NCBI RefSeq assembly: GCF_000621725.1
Contig: NZ_KK211333.1
Span: forward strand, 1-64,000
DNA: 64,000 bases
Origin: Xylanibacter brevis ATCC 19188
Lineage (GTDB): Bacteria; Bacteroidota; Bacteroidia; Bacteroidales; Bacteroidaceae
Direction of reading: 5' to 3'
Of the stretch, positions 8,009-17,244 are shown piece after piece. A program made the translations under genes and the position numbers. Under the pieces are notes generated by a model. The model saw only the letters and a list, made by a program, of their open reading frames with translations. It was not told where the DNA came from and did not search any database. Position 1 is the first letter of the stretch; each line of letters starts with the position of its first letter.

Positions 8009-8016
8009 TAACTTTG
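8009..8016 (+). promoter_or_regulatory. -7 box for nrdD-nrdG
   Basis: TAACTTTG followed by C. It leaves an unusually long 5' untranslated region of about 130 bases before the nrdD ATG. Confidence 0.65.
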
Positions 8017-8034
8017 CAAACGAATCAAGTTGAA

Positions 8035-8084
8035 CGTTTTGGGAAACTTTTCGAAAATGATAAATAAAAAAGTTGTCCAAAACG
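8035..8084 (+). promoter_or_regulatory. Long hairpin in the nrdD 5' untranslated region
   Basis: CGTTTTGG (8035-8042) pairs with CCAAAACG (8077-8084). After a symmetrical three-base internal loop, ACTTTT (8046-8051) pairs with AAAAGT (8068-8073). It lies between promoter and start codon and has no T tract, so it is not a terminator. It may be a regulatory RNA structure or a repressor-binding palindrome. No NrdR-type box was recognised. Confidence 0.4.
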
Positions 8085-8154
8085 GAAAACTTCGAGACAC
8101 AAGATAACATATCAAACAACCTATAATACGAACTTTAATAAAAAAGGAAAAGGA

Positions 8155-10254
8155 ATGGAAATCAAGAACTTTACCATCACAAAGAGAGACGGTTCGAAAG
8201 ACCAATTCTCACTAGACAAGATTATGAATGCCATCGTCAAAGCATTCGAAAGCGTAGATCAACCTGCTGACCTGAGCACCATCTCAAAGATCATCAGTCA
8301 TCTGGATATGCACGATGACATCAAGGTAGAAGACATCCAGAACCAGGTTGAAGAAGCCCTGATGCGCGAAGGCTTCTACAAAGTGGCAAAATCGTTTATC
8401 CTCTATCGCCAAGAGCACACCGAGGACCGCGAGACACTGGAGAAGATGCTGTTCCTTTCCGAATACATGGAGTCTGTCAATGCCGCTACCGGTTCAAAAT
8501 ACGACGCCAACGCCAACGTGGAGCACAAAAACATTGCCACACTGATTGGCGAGCTGCCTAAATCAAACTTCATTCGTCTGAACCGCCGTCTGCTCACCGA
8601 CCGCATCAAGAAGATGTATGGCAAGGAGCTGGCCGACGAATACATAGACAAGCTGACACACCACTTTATATATAAGAACGACGAGACATCGCTGGCCAAC
8701 TACTGCGCCTCGATCACGATGTACCCCTGGCTCATCGGCGGCACGATGTCTATTGGCGGCAACTCCACTGCCCCCACCAACATGAAGTCGTTTGCTGGTG
8801 GTTTTGTAAACATGGTGTTCATGGTCAGCTCGATGCTGAGCGGCGCCTGCGCCACACCCGAGTTCCTGATGTACATGAACTACTTCCTGGGCAAGGAGTA
8901 CGGACTGGACTACTATAAGCGCGCCGACGAACAGGGCGACCTGAGTCTGAAGAAGCGCACCATCGACAAGATCATCACCGACTACTTCGAGCAGATCGTA
9001 TATACGCTCAACCAGCCCACTGGCGCACGTAACTATCAGGCCGTGTTCTGGAACATCGCCTACTACGACAAGTACTACTTCCAGAGCATCTTTGGCGAGT
9101 TCTACTTCCCCGATGGCTCAAAGCCAGATTGGGACGGATTGTCTTGGCTGCAGAAACGCTTCATGAAGTGGTTTAACAAGGAGCGCACCAAGACCCTGCT
9201 CACCTTCCCCGTAGAGACAATGGCACTGCTGGTGGACGAGAACGGCGAGTGCAAAGACAAGGAATGGGGCGAGTTTACAGCCGAGATGTACAGCGAGGGA
9301 CACTCGTTCTTCACCTACATGAGCGACAATGCCGACTCGCTGAGTTCGTGCTGCCGTCTGCGCAACGAGATCACCGACAATGGCTTCTCCTACACACTGG
9401 GAGCTGGCGGCGTCAGCACTGGTTCGAAATCGGTGCTCACCATCAATCTGAACCGCTGCATCCAGTATGCCGTGAACCACAACATCGACTATCTGGAGTA
9501 TCTGGGCGGCGTCATCGACCTGTGTCACAAGGTGCAGACGGCCTACAACGAGAATCTGAAAGAGCTGCAGGAGCACGGCATGCTGCCACTCTTCGATGCT
9601 GGATATATCAACATCGCGCGCCAGTATCTCACCATCGGTATCAACGGATTGGTAGAGGCTGCCGAGTTTATGGGTCTGAAGATCACCCCCAACGACGAGT
9701 ATAAGAAGTTCGTGCAGGGCATTCTGGGCCTCATCGAGCAATACAACAAGAAGTATCGCACCAAGGACCTGATGTTCAACTGCGAGATGATTCCTGCAGA
9801 GAACGTAGGCGTGAAGCACGCCAAGTGGGATCGCGAGGATGGCTACTTCGTACCTCGCGACTGCTACAACAGCTACTTCTACGTGGTAGAAGACGACTCG
9901 CTCTCTATCATCGACAAGTTTAAACTGCACGGAGCTCCCTACATCGAGCACCTCACTGGCGGTTCGGCACTGCACATGAACCTCGACGAACACTTGTCTA
10001 AGGATCAGTATCTGCAACTGCTGAAAGTAGCCGCACAGGAAGGTTGCAACTACTTCACGTTCAACATTCCCAACACTGTGTGCAACGACTGTGGACACAT
10101 CGACAAGCGCTATCTGCACGAATGTCCTAAGTGCCACTCGAAGAACGTTGACTACATGACTCGCATCATCGGATATCTGAAGCGCGTCAGCAACTTCTCG
10201 CAAGCCAGACAGGAGGAGGCCTCACGCCGCTTCTATGCACACGCAGAGAAATAA
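8155..10254 (+). CDS. nrdD: Anaerobic (class III) ribonucleoside-triphosphate reductase
   Basis: A 699-residue protein, full length for the family. Residues 1-95 are an ATP-cone (ITKRDGSKDQFSLDKIMNAI), the allosteric nucleotide site. The barrel contains ANYCASITMYPWLIGG and SGACATPEF. Near the end are a zinc-binding CNDCGH...CPKC pair and the glycyl-radical loop RIIGYLKRVS, with the radical glycine at about residue 673. It makes deoxynucleotides without oxygen, using formate and a radical installed by NrdG, whose gene starts 14 bases downstream. This fits an obligate anaerobe. Confidence 0.97.
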   Translation: MEIKNFTITKRDGSKDQFSLDKIMNAIVKAFESVDQPADLSTISKIISHLDMHDDIKVEDIQNQVEEALMREGFYKVAKSFILYRQEHTEDRETLEKMLFLSEYMESVNAATGSKYDANANVEHKNIATLIGELPKSNFIRLNRRLLTDRIKKMYGKELADEYIDKLTHHFIYKNDETSLANYCASITMYPWLIGGTMSIGGNSTAPTNMKSFAGGFVNMVFMVSSMLSGACATPEFLMYMNYFLGKEYGLDYYKRADEQGDLSLKKRTIDKIITDYFEQIVYTLNQPTGARNYQAVFWNIAYYDKYYFQSIFGEFYFPDGSKPDWDGLSWLQKRFMKWFNKERTKTLLTFPVETMALLVDENGECKDKEWGEFTAEMYSEGHSFFTYMSDNADSLSSCCRLRNEITDNGFSYTLGAGGVSTGSKSVLTINLNRCIQYAVNHNIDYLEYLGGVIDLCHKVQTAYNENLKELQEHGMLPLFDAGYINIARQYLTIGINGLVEAAEFMGLKITPNDEYKKFVQGILGLIEQYNKKYRTKDLMFNCEMIPAENVGVKHAKWDREDGYFVPRDCYNSYFYVVEDDSLSIIDKFKLHGAPYIEHLTGGSALHMNLDEHLSKDQYLQLLKVAAQEGCNYFTFNIPNTVCNDCGHIDKRYLHECPKCHSKNVDYMTRIIGYLKRVSNFSQARQEEASRRFYAHAEK

Positions 10255-10268
10255 CCCTAAACCCCAAT

Positions 10269-10736
10269 ATGCTGAAATATGTAAATACAGGCATCGTCTT
10301 TCAGGAAATACCCGACGAGGTGACACTGGCCATCAACATATCCAACTGCCCTTGTCACTGTCCTGGCTGCCACAGCCAGTATCTGTGGGAAGACATTGGC
10401 CTGCCTCTCAATACCGAAGCCATCGACGACTTCGTGTCGAAATACGGCAACGATATCACCTGCATCGCCTTCATGGGAGGCGATGCAGATCCTGTATCAG
10501 TGAATATGCTGGCACAGTATATCCATGAGACGCACCCCACCTATAAGGTGGCGTGGTATAGCGGACGCATACGCATACCGGCTGCCATCCATAAAGACGA
10601 TTTCGACTTTATCAAGATAGGCCCCTTCATCCGTCATCTGGGCCCACTCAACAAACCTACCACCAACCAGCGCCTCTATCGCAAGGATGCCGACGGCAAC
10701 TTTGAGGACATCACCGAACGATTCTGGAAGAAATGA
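10269..10736 (+). CDS. nrdG: NrdD-activating radical SAM protein
   Basis: A 155-residue protein of usual length. The radical-SAM cluster motif CxxxCxxC is present as CPCHCPGC near residue 31, followed by GGDADP in the SAM-binding region. It generates the glycyl radical in NrdD. It overlaps the next gene by an ATGA junction, so the HAD phosphatase is translationally coupled to it. Confidence 0.95.
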   Translation: MLKYVNTGIVFQEIPDEVTLAINISNCPCHCPGCHSQYLWEDIGLPLNTEAIDDFVSKYGNDITCIAFMGGDADPVSVNMLAQYIHETHPTYKVAWYSGRIRIPAAIHKDDFDFIKIGPFIRHLGPLNKPTTNQRLYRKDADGNFEDITERFWKK

Positions 10737-11461
10737 AACAGTATAAAGACATCTTCATCGATTTCGACGACACGCTCTACGACACACACGGCAATGCCGT
10801 ACTGGCACTGGCAGAGATCTTCTCACGCTTCCAGCTGGGGCGCTATTTCGACGATGCGCAAATCTTCTACGACGAATACTGGCGCACCAATATCGACCTG
10901 TGGAGCCGCTATGCCAAGGGCGAGATCATACGCGACTATCTCATCGTGGAGCGCTTCCGCCGTCCGCTCACCGTCAGCCCTGAGCTGAAGGCACAGTGCG
11001 AAGCAGATGGCGACGCCTTTCGCCAGTTCTGCCTGCAAGTCAGCGATGTATTTCTGGACTTCTGCGCCACCAAGCCTGGCGTGGTAGAGGGAGCTCATGA
11101 GCTGATGCGCTATCTCAAAGGAAAGGGCTACCGAATGCACATGTGCAGCAACGGCTTTCACGAGGTGCAGTACAAGAAGCTGAAGGCTTGCGGACTGCAA
11201 GACTACTTCAACACCATCGTGCTGAGCGAGGATGCCGGTGCCAACAAGCCCGCGCCACAGTTCTTCGACTATGCCATGAAGCAGACTGGCGCCTCGCCTC
11301 AAGACACCATCATGATAGGCGACAACTACAGCACGGACATACTGGGAGCAAAGCAGGCCGGACTGGACACCATCTTCCTGAACCGATGGCCCGACTATCC
11401 TGCCGAAGGGCCTGTGACACACGAGGTGAAAACGCTGGCCGAGATTATGAACATATTGTAA
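10733..11461 (+). CDS. YjjG-type HAD pyrimidine nucleotidase
   Basis: A 242-residue HAD hydrolase. Motif I is [11 protein letters not shown] near residue 8, motif II the Ser of MCSNGF, motif III the Lys of ANKPAPQFF, and motif [17 protein letters not shown]1-type helical cap lies between motifs I and II. The arrangement fits YjjG/YfnB non-canonical pyrimidine nucleotidases, which clear damaged or unusual dUMP-type nucleotides. Coupling to nrdDG supports a role in nucleotide pool hygiene. Substrate assignment is inference. Confidence 0.75.
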   Translation: MKQYKDIFIDFDDTLYDTHGNAVLALAEIFSRFQLGRYFDDAQIFYDEYWRTNIDLWSRYAKGEIIRDYLIVERFRRPLTVSPELKAQCEADGDAFRQFCLQVSDVFLDFCATKPGVVEGAHELMRYLKGKGYRMHMCSNGFHEVQYKKLKACGLQDYFNTIVLSEDAGANKPAPQFFDYAMKQTGASPQDTIMIGDNYSTDILGAKQAGLDTIFLNRWPDYPAEGPVTHEVKTLAEIMNIL

Positions 11462-11508
11462 CACGACATACATATATACTACAAAAAAACTTATCATTAA
11501 TACCATCT

Positions 11509-12738
11509 ATGAAAGAAGAACAAATATTGATACGCATCACCGGTCAGGACCGACCAGGACTGACAGCTGCGGTGATGGGCATTTTAGCAAAATACGACGC
11601 ACAGATTCTGGACATCGGTCAAGCCGACATTCACGCCACGCTGTCACTGGGCATCCTGATACGACTGAACGAAGAGAGTTCGGGCCCCGTGATGAAAGAG
11701 CTGTTGTTCAAGGCCACCGAACTGGGAGTGAACATTGGCTTCTCGCCCGTCACTGACGAGGAATACGAAGACTGGGTGGGACATCAGGGCAAAAACCGCT
11801 ACATCCTGATGGTGATGGGCCGACAACTAGAGGCCAAACAGATTGAAGCTGCCACACGCGTCATCACCGACCAAGGACTGAACATCGACTCTATCATCCG
11901 TCTGACAGGCCGCAAGAGCATCAAGAACCCTGGCAAACACGTGCGCGCCTGCATTGAGTTCTCGCTGCGTGGCGAACCTCGCAACCGTCAGGAGATGCAG
12001 TCGAAGTTCATGAAGCTATCAGCCGATATGGAAATAGACTTCTCGTTCCAGAAAGACGATATGTTCCGCCGCATGCGCCGTCTCATCTGCTTCGATATGG
12101 ACTCTACGCTCATCCAGACTGAATGCATCGACGAACTGGCAGAGCGTGCTGGCGTCGGCGACCAAGTAAAGGCTATCACGGAGAGCGCTATGCGTGGCGA
12201 GATTGATTTCAAAGAGAGCTTCAAGCGCCGTGTGTCTCTACTGAAAGGACTGGACATCAGCGTGATGCAGGACATCGCTGAACACCTGCCCATCACTGAA
12301 GGTGCCGACCGACTGATGACCATCCTGAAGCGCTGTGGCTACAAGATTGCCATCCTGAGTGGTGGATTCACCTACTTTGGCGAATATCTGCAGCGCAAAT
12401 ATGGCATCGACTACGTCTATGCCAACGAACTGGAAGTGGACGACAACGGCAAACTGACTGGCAACTACGTGGGCGAAATCGTAGATGGACAGCGCAAAGC
12501 AGAACTGCTGAAACTCATCGCACAGGTGGAAAAGGTCAACCTGGCACAAACCATTGCCGTAGGCGACGGTGCCAACGACCTGCCTATGATATCGGAAGCA
12601 GGCCTAGGCATTGCCTTCCACGCTAAACCACGTGTAGTGGCCAATGCCAAACAGAGCATCAACACCATCGGACTTGATGGCGTGCTCTACTTCCTGGGTT
12701 TCAAAGACTCTTATCTGGGCGACCAAGGTAAAATGTAG
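11509..12738 (+). CDS. serB: Phosphoserine phosphatase with N-terminal ACT domains
   Basis: A 409-residue protein from the ATG at 11509; the longer open frame upstream overlaps the HAD gene and is not used. The first half has two ACT-like regulatory domains (ILIRITGQDRPGLTAAVMGIL and ILMVMGRQLEAKQIEAATRVI). The second half is a SerB HAD domain: CFDMDSTLIQTECIDELA near residue 194, ILSGGFTYF, and AVGDGANDLPMISEAG. It catalyses the last step of serine synthesis. Serine is also a substrate for tryptophan synthase, whose operon follows, but a separate promoter lies between. Confidence 0.95.
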   Translation: MKEEQILIRITGQDRPGLTAAVMGILAKYDAQILDIGQADIHATLSLGILIRLNEESSGPVMKELLFKATELGVNIGFSPVTDEEYEDWVGHQGKNRYILMVMGRQLEAKQIEAATRVITDQGLNIDSIIRLTGRKSIKNPGKHVRACIEFSLRGEPRNRQEMQSKFMKLSADMEIDFSFQKDDMFRRMRRLICFDMDSTLIQTECIDELAERAGVGDQVKAITESAMRGEIDFKESFKRRVSLLKGLDISVMQDIAEHLPITEGADRLMTILKRCGYKIAILSGGFTYFGEYLQRKYGIDYVYANELEVDDNGKLTGNYVGEIVDGQRKAELLKLIAQVEKVNLAQTIAVGDGANDLPMISEAGLGIAFHAKPRVVANAKQSINTIGLDGVLYFLGFKDSYLGDQGKM

Positions 12739-12809
12739 AAAATAATTGTTATCTGCAAATAAAAAGAAAGAAAATCGGCAAAATATTTGGCAGTTTGAAA
12801 GAAAACTAT

Positions 12810-12817
12810 TACTTTTG
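12810..12817 (+). promoter_or_regulatory. -7 box of the trp operon
   Basis: TACTTTTG followed by C, about 30 bases before the trp leader peptide start. It is the only good box between serB and trpB. Confidence 0.65.
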
Positions 12818-12848
12818 CCAACGAAATTAAAAACAAGACAATAAGAAA

Positions 12849-12905
12849 ATGACAAGAATAGCAAACTATTGGTGGTGGCATAGCTCAAGATTCAACAGAT
12901 CGTGA
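12849..12905 (+). CDS. trpL: trp operon leader peptide
   Basis: A short frame of 18 codons encodes MTRIANYWWWHSSRFNRS and a TGA stop. Three consecutive TGG codons (12870-12878) are the hallmark of a ribosome-stalling sensor for charged tRNA-Trp. It lies after a promoter and before a strong hairpin (12948-12977) and trpB. When tryptophan is scarce the ribosome should stall at the Trp codons and alter folding of the downstream RNA. The alternative antiterminator pairing could not be assigned with confidence. The peptide is not similar in sequence to enterobacterial TrpL, so the call rests on design and position. Confidence 0.85.
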   Translation: MTRIANYWWWHSSRFNRS

Positions 12906-12947
12906 GAAGATAGCCGCGTACCTATTAGATTGCTAAAGGAAATATAG

Positions 12948-12977
12948 AGGGGCCTGTCGTTCTTACGACGGGCCCCT
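12948..12977 (+). terminator. trp attenuator hairpin
   Basis: A 13-base-pair stem (12948-12960 with 12965-12977) has one G-T wobble and the four-base loop TCTT. It is very GC-rich, and only a weak T-rich stretch (TTAAAATTT) follows. It stands between the leader peptide and trpB, as expected for an attenuator. Confidence 0.75.
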
Positions 12978-13017
12978 TAAAATTTACCACAGATTTCAAC
13001 ACAAAGCAATAATATAT

Positions 13018-14223
13018 ATGAGTAATTATCAAGTCAACGAAAAAGGATTTTACGGCGAATTTGGCGGTGCCTATGTGCCCGAGATTCTCTACAAGTGCGT
13101 GCACGATCTGCAGGAAGCCTATCTGCCCATCATCGAGAGCGAGGAGTTCAAAAAGGAATACCACGCCCTGCTGAAGGACTACGTGGGACGCCCTTCACCA
13201 CTCTACTACGCTCAGCGCATGAGCGAGCGATATGGTTGTCAGTTGTATCTGAAGCGTGAAGACCTGAACCACACCGGCGCACACAAGATCAATAACACCA
13301 TTGGTCAGATCCTGCTGGCAAAGAAGATGGGCAAGACGCGCATCATCGCTGAAACAGGTGCCGGACAGCATGGTGTGGCCACTGCTACGGTCTGCGCACT
13401 GATGAACATGAGGTGCGAGGTGTTTATGGGTGCCACCGATGTGGAACGCCAGCACACCAACGTAGAACGCATGAAGATGCTGGGAGCCGAGGTTCATCCT
13501 GTTCGCACAGGCAACATGACCCTCTCTGATGCATGCAGCGAGGCCATTCGCGACTGGTGCTGTCATCCGCAGGACACGTTCTACATCGTGGGTTCTACTA
13601 TGGGTCCCCATCCTTATCCCGACTTGGTAGCGCGCATGCAGAGCGTTATCTCTGAAGAGATCAAATGGCAGTTGGAAGAGAAGATAGGCCGCAACTATCC
13701 CGACTACCTCATCGCCTGCATAGGCGGCGGCAGTAATGCTGCCGGCACCATCTACCACTACATGGACGATGAGCGCGTAAACATTGTGCTGGCAGAAGCT
13801 GGCGGACACGGATGGCAAACCAACCACACCGCTGCCACCATCCACAAAGGCACCACTGGCATTCTGCACGGCGCCAAGATGCTGGTGATGCAAGACGAGA
13901 ACGGACAGATAGAGGAAGCCTTCACCATCTCGGCAGGACTCGACTACCCTGGCGTTGGTCCTATGCACTGCAATATGGCCAAACAGGGACGCACCAAAGT
14001 GCTCTCTATCAACGACGACGAAGCTATCTATGGCGGATACGAACTGACCCGCATGGAGGGTATCATCCCTGCCATTGAGAGTGCACACGCCATTGCGGCA
14101 CTGTCGAAACTTTCGTTCAAGCCCACCGACGTGGTGGTACTCACCGTCAGCGGTCGTGGCGACAAAGACGTAGAGACTTATCTGAAGAACAAACAAATGG
14201 CAAAGGAATATGGCAACTTTTAA
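13018..14223 (+). CDS. trpB: Tryptophan synthase beta chain
   Basis: A 401-residue protein of typical TrpB length. It joins indole and serine to form tryptophan. The PLP lysine is in HTGAHKINN near residue 91. The glycine-rich phosphate loop is CIGGGSNAAG, and ETGAGQHGVA is also present. Here trpB is first in the operon, the usual order in Bacteroidales. Its end overlaps the trpE start by 14 bases. Expression should depend on the leader peptide and attenuator. Confidence 0.98.
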   Translation: MSNYQVNEKGFYGEFGGAYVPEILYKCVHDLQEAYLPIIESEEFKKEYHALLKDYVGRPSPLYYAQRMSERYGCQLYLKREDLNHTGAHKINNTIGQILLAKKMGKTRIIAETGAGQHGVATATVCALMNMRCEVFMGATDVERQHTNVERMKMLGAEVHPVRTGNMTLSDACSEAIRDWCCHPQDTFYIVGSTMGPHPYPDLVARMQSVISEEIKWQLEEKIGRNYPDYLIACIGGGSNAAGTIYHYMDDERVNIVLAEAGGHGWQTNHTAATIHKGTTGILHGAKMLVMQDENGQIEEAFTISAGLDYPGVGPMHCNMAKQGRTKVLSINDDEAIYGGYELTRMEGIIPAIESAHAIAALSKLSFKPTDVVVLTVSGRGDKDVETYLKNKQMAKEYGNF

Positions 14224-15601
14224 CTATTCAACAACCACCAAGACCATTCTGGCCGACCTTTACACACCCGTTGGAGTTTACATGCGACTGCGCGACCTCT
14301 ATCCCCAGAGTGCACTGATGGAGAGTTCCGACTATCACGATGCAGCCAACTCTCGTTCGTTTATCGGCATCAACCCAATTGCCAGCGTTGCCATTGGTCA
14401 TGCCGTAGCCACTATCTCATTTCCTGACGGCAGCACCTTACAGCGCGATATAGACAAGAGCTATCAGTCGGCAGAAGCTATCCATGAACTGATAGACAAT
14501 ATCAAGGTGAATGGTGAAGATGCCAACCTCTGTGGGCTCTTTGGATATACCAGTTTCAATGCCGTGAGATACTTTGAGGATATTCAGGTGAAAGACGAGA
14601 CACAGGCCAAGAACGATGCCCCCGACTTGCTATACATACTCTATAAGACGGTCATCGTGTTCGACCATCATAACAACACCCTGAAGGTGGTGACCCTGGG
14701 AGAGGAAGCCGACATAGACAACGTCTTGAAGGCTATGAACAAAGCCAATGTGAAGGCCTACGATTTCCACCCCGTGGGTGACGTATGCTCTACCCTTACT
14801 GACGAGGAGCACAAGGCAAACATCCGCCGCGGCATTCAGCACTGTTTGCGTGGCGACGTCTTCCAGATAGTACTCTCACGCCGTTTTATACAGAAATACG
14901 AGGGCGACGATTTCAAGCTTTATCGTGCCTTGCGTAGCATCAACCCCTCACCCTACTTGTTCTATTTTGACTTCGGCGGCTTCCGCATCTTTGGCTCAAG
15001 CCCAGAGACACACTGTCGTATAGAAGGTACGAAGGCTTATATCGACCCCATTGCCGGCACCACCAAGCGCACTGGCGATGCAGAGGCCGACCGCAAAGGA
15101 GCTGAGTATCTGCGCAACGACCCCAAGGAAAATGCCGAGCACGTGATGTTGGTAGATTTGGCTCGCAATGACTTATCCAGAAACTGCCACAATGTGAAGG
15201 TGGACTTCTATAAAGACCTGCAGTACTATTCGCACGTCATTCACCTGGTGTCACGCGTCAGCGGAGAGTTGGACAAGAATGCTGACCCCATTAAGGCCTT
15301 CATCGACACCTTCCCTGCCGGCACACTCTCTGGTGCTCCTAAGGTGCGCGCCATGCAACTCATCTCAGAATATGAGCCACACAATCGTGGAGCCTACGGT
15401 GGTTGCATCGGCATCATAGGCTTAGACGGTTCGCTGAACCAAGCCATCACCATTCGCACCTTCGTAAGCCGCAACGGCGAACTGTGGTTCCAGGCAGGTG
15501 GCGGCATCGTGGCCAAAAGCGATGAGGAATACGAACTACAAGAAGTGAACAACAAACTAGGTGCTTTACGAAGAGCCATTATTAAAGCTGCAGAATTATG
15601 A
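14210..15601 (+). CDS. trpE: Anthranilate synthase component I
   Basis: A 463-residue chorismate-binding enzyme. The C-terminal catalytic half contains FQIVLSRRF, FGSSPETHCRIEG, DPIAGTTKRTG and TFPAGTLSGAPKVRAMQLI, all typical of TrpE. The N-terminal part has the feedback region (LMESSDYHDAANSRSFIG). With TrpG it converts chorismate and glutamine to anthranilate. It overlaps trpB upstream, and its stop overlaps the trpG ATG. The chorismate supplier aroC lies 9 kb downstream in the same window. Confidence 0.97.
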   Translation: MATFNYSTTTKTILADLYTPVGVYMRLRDLYPQSALMESSDYHDAANSRSFIGINPIASVAIGHAVATISFPDGSTLQRDIDKSYQSAEAIHELIDNIKVNGEDANLCGLFGYTSFNAVRYFEDIQVKDETQAKNDAPDLLYILYKTVIVFDHHNNTLKVVTLGEEADIDNVLKAMNKANVKAYDFHPVGDVCSTLTDEEHKANIRRGIQHCLRGDVFQIVLSRRFIQKYEGDDFKLYRALRSINPSPYLFYFDFGGFRIFGSSPETHCRIEGTKAYIDPIAGTTKRTGDAEADRKGAEYLRNDPKENAEHVMLVDLARNDLSRNCHNVKVDFYKDLQYYSHVIHLVSRVSGELDKNADPIKAFIDTFPAGTLSGAPKVRAMQLISEYEPHNRGAYGGCIGIIGLDGSLNQAITIRTFVSRNGELWFQAGGGIVAKSDEEYELQEVNNKLGALRRAIIKAAEL

Positions 15602-16161
15602 AAATCGTTATCATAGATAATTACGACTCGTTTACCTATAACCTGAGTCACCTGATTAAAGAACTGGGTGCAGAAGTTACTGTGCTGCGCAACGACCAGT
15701 TTGAACTCGCAGACCTGGAGCAATACAGCAAGATTGTGCTCTCGCCAGGACCTGGCATTCCTTCAGAGGCAGGCCTATTGCTCGACGTCATTCGCACCTA
15801 TGCCGACAAGAAGCCCATACTGGGTGTTTGCTTGGGTCACCAAGCCATAGGCGAAGTCTTTGGCGCCAAGTTGGAGAATCTCTCGGATGTCTTTCATGGT
15901 GTGGCGACACCCTGCCATATCATAGCTGAAGACCCCATCTTCAGTGGCATCGAGCGCGACATCACCATCGGCCGCTACCATTCATGGGTAGTATCAAAGA
16001 CCGACCTTCCCAGTTGTCTTGAAGTGACTGCCGTCAGCGATGAAGGACAGATCATGGCCCTGCGCCACAAGACACTCAACATCCGCGGCATTCAGTTTCA
16101 CCCGGAGAGCGTGCTGACACCCGACGGAAAGAAAATGATACAGAACTTCTTATTCTTATAA
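15598..16161 (+). CDS. trpG: Anthranilate synthase component II (glutamine amidotransferase)
   Basis: A 187-residue class I glutamine amidotransferase. The catalytic triad is visible: Cys in GVCLGHQAIGE near residue 78, and His and Glu in IQFHPESVLTP near the end. The N-terminus is IIDNYDSFTYNLSHLI, and LSPGPGIPSEAG follows. It supplies ammonia to TrpE. It may also serve p-aminobenzoate synthesis, as in many bacteria, but nothing here shows that. It overlaps trpE by four bases. Confidence 0.97.
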   Translation: MKIVIIDNYDSFTYNLSHLIKELGAEVTVLRNDQFELADLEQYSKIVLSPGPGIPSEAGLLLDVIRTYADKKPILGVCLGHQAIGEVFGAKLENLSDVFHGVATPCHIIAEDPIFSGIERDITIGRYHSWVVSKTDLPSCLEVTAVSDEGQIMALRHKTLNIRGIQFHPESVLTPDGKKMIQNFLFL

Positions 16162-16179
16162 CATACAAACACAAAAAAG

Positions 16180-17190
16180 ATGGAACAGACAATGAAAAGC
16201 TACCTCTTCAGGTTGCTGAACCACGAGGAACTGACTCGTGAGGAAATGAAATCGATTCTGATTGGTATCACACAGAGCGAATACCCCAACGAACAAATCA
16301 CAGCGCTGCTGACCTGTCTGCAGATGCGTGGCGTCACCGTAGATGAACTGCTGGGATTTCGCGATGGCATTCTGGAGACAGGTGTTCCTGCCATTCTTGA
16401 AGCCGATCGCTATATCGACGTCGTAGGAACGGGTGGCGATCGCAAGAATACGTTCAATATCTCTACTACTGCTTGTTTCGTCATTGCAGGTGCTGGCTAT
16501 AAGGTAGCTAAGCATGGCAACTATGCAGCTACTTCTGTATCGGGTGCCAGCAATGTGATTCAGCATCACGGCATAAAGTTCACGGATGATATCGACAAGC
16601 TGAACCGTTCGCTGAACGAGGCTGGCATTGTTTATCTTCATGCACAGCTCTTTGCCAAAGCCATGAAGTTTGTTGGTCCTATCCGCAAGGCCCTGCAGTT
16701 CCCCACCATCTTCAACTTGCTGGGCCCCATCGTCAACCCCTCACAACCCAAGTGCCAGCTGCTGGGTGTGGCCAATCTGGACCAGATGCGCCTCTACAAC
16801 AGCGTTTACCAAAAGTTGGGCATAGACTATGGCATCGTCAACTCTATTGATGGCTACGATGAAATATCACTCACTGGCGACTTCAAGGTGACGACCAAAG
16901 AATACGAACGTATCTTTAAACCACAGGATTTGGGCTTCGACATTGCAAAACCCGAAGAATTAGTAGGTGGTGCCACCGAGGAAGAAGCTGCAGCTATCTT
17001 CGACTCTGTTCTTGAAAATCGTGCACTGCCAGCTCAGAAGAATATCGTACTGGCTAACGCTGCCTTTGGTATCCAGGTATTGGAACAAGGCAAGAAGAGC
17101 ATTGAGGAGTGCATTGAGATAGCCCGCGAAAGTATCGATAGTGGCAACGCACTGAAGACCTTCAAGAAGTTTGTTGAGTTGAATAGCTAA
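16180..17190 (+). CDS. trpD: Anthranilate phosphoribosyltransferase
   Basis: A 336-residue protein. The phosphate-binding motif is VVGTGGDRKNTFNIST, followed by KHGNYAATSVSGASNVI, both diagnostic. It transfers phosphoribose from PRPP to anthranilate. The start at 16180 lies 18 bases after trpG; a second ATG at 16192 is possible. It sits in the middle of the operon and carries no fused TrpG domain. Confidence 0.97.
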   Translation: MEQTMKSYLFRLLNHEELTREEMKSILIGITQSEYPNEQITALLTCLQMRGVTVDELLGFRDGILETGVPAILEADRYIDVVGTGGDRKNTFNISTTACFVIAGAGYKVAKHGNYAATSVSGASNVIQHHGIKFTDDIDKLNRSLNEAGIVYLHAQLFAKAMKFVGPIRKALQFPTIFNLLGPIVNPSQPKCQLLGVANLDQMRLYNSVYQKLGIDYGIVNSIDGYDEISLTGDFKVTTKEYERIFKPQDLGFDIAKPEELVGGATEEEAAAIFDSVLENRALPAQKNIVLANAAFGIQVLEQGKKSIEECIEIARESIDSGNALKTFKKFVELNS

Positions 17191-17244
17191 ACTATTCTCA
17201 AGACAACAGTTGATATCGCGACAACACAATAACGAAGAAATAAC

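Noticed and set aside
9118-10203. Long open frame opposite nrdD (361 codons)
   Set aside because: It mirrors the codon pattern of nrdD, has no recognisable domain and no promoter.
11143-11508. Upstream extension of serB by 122 codons
   Set aside because: The extension lies inside the HAD gene in another frame and encodes low-complexity sequence; the ACT domain begins at the ATG at 11509.
13195-14196. Long open frame opposite trpB (333 codons)
   Set aside because: It is a shadow of a highly conserved gene in GC-richer sequence, with no independent evidence.
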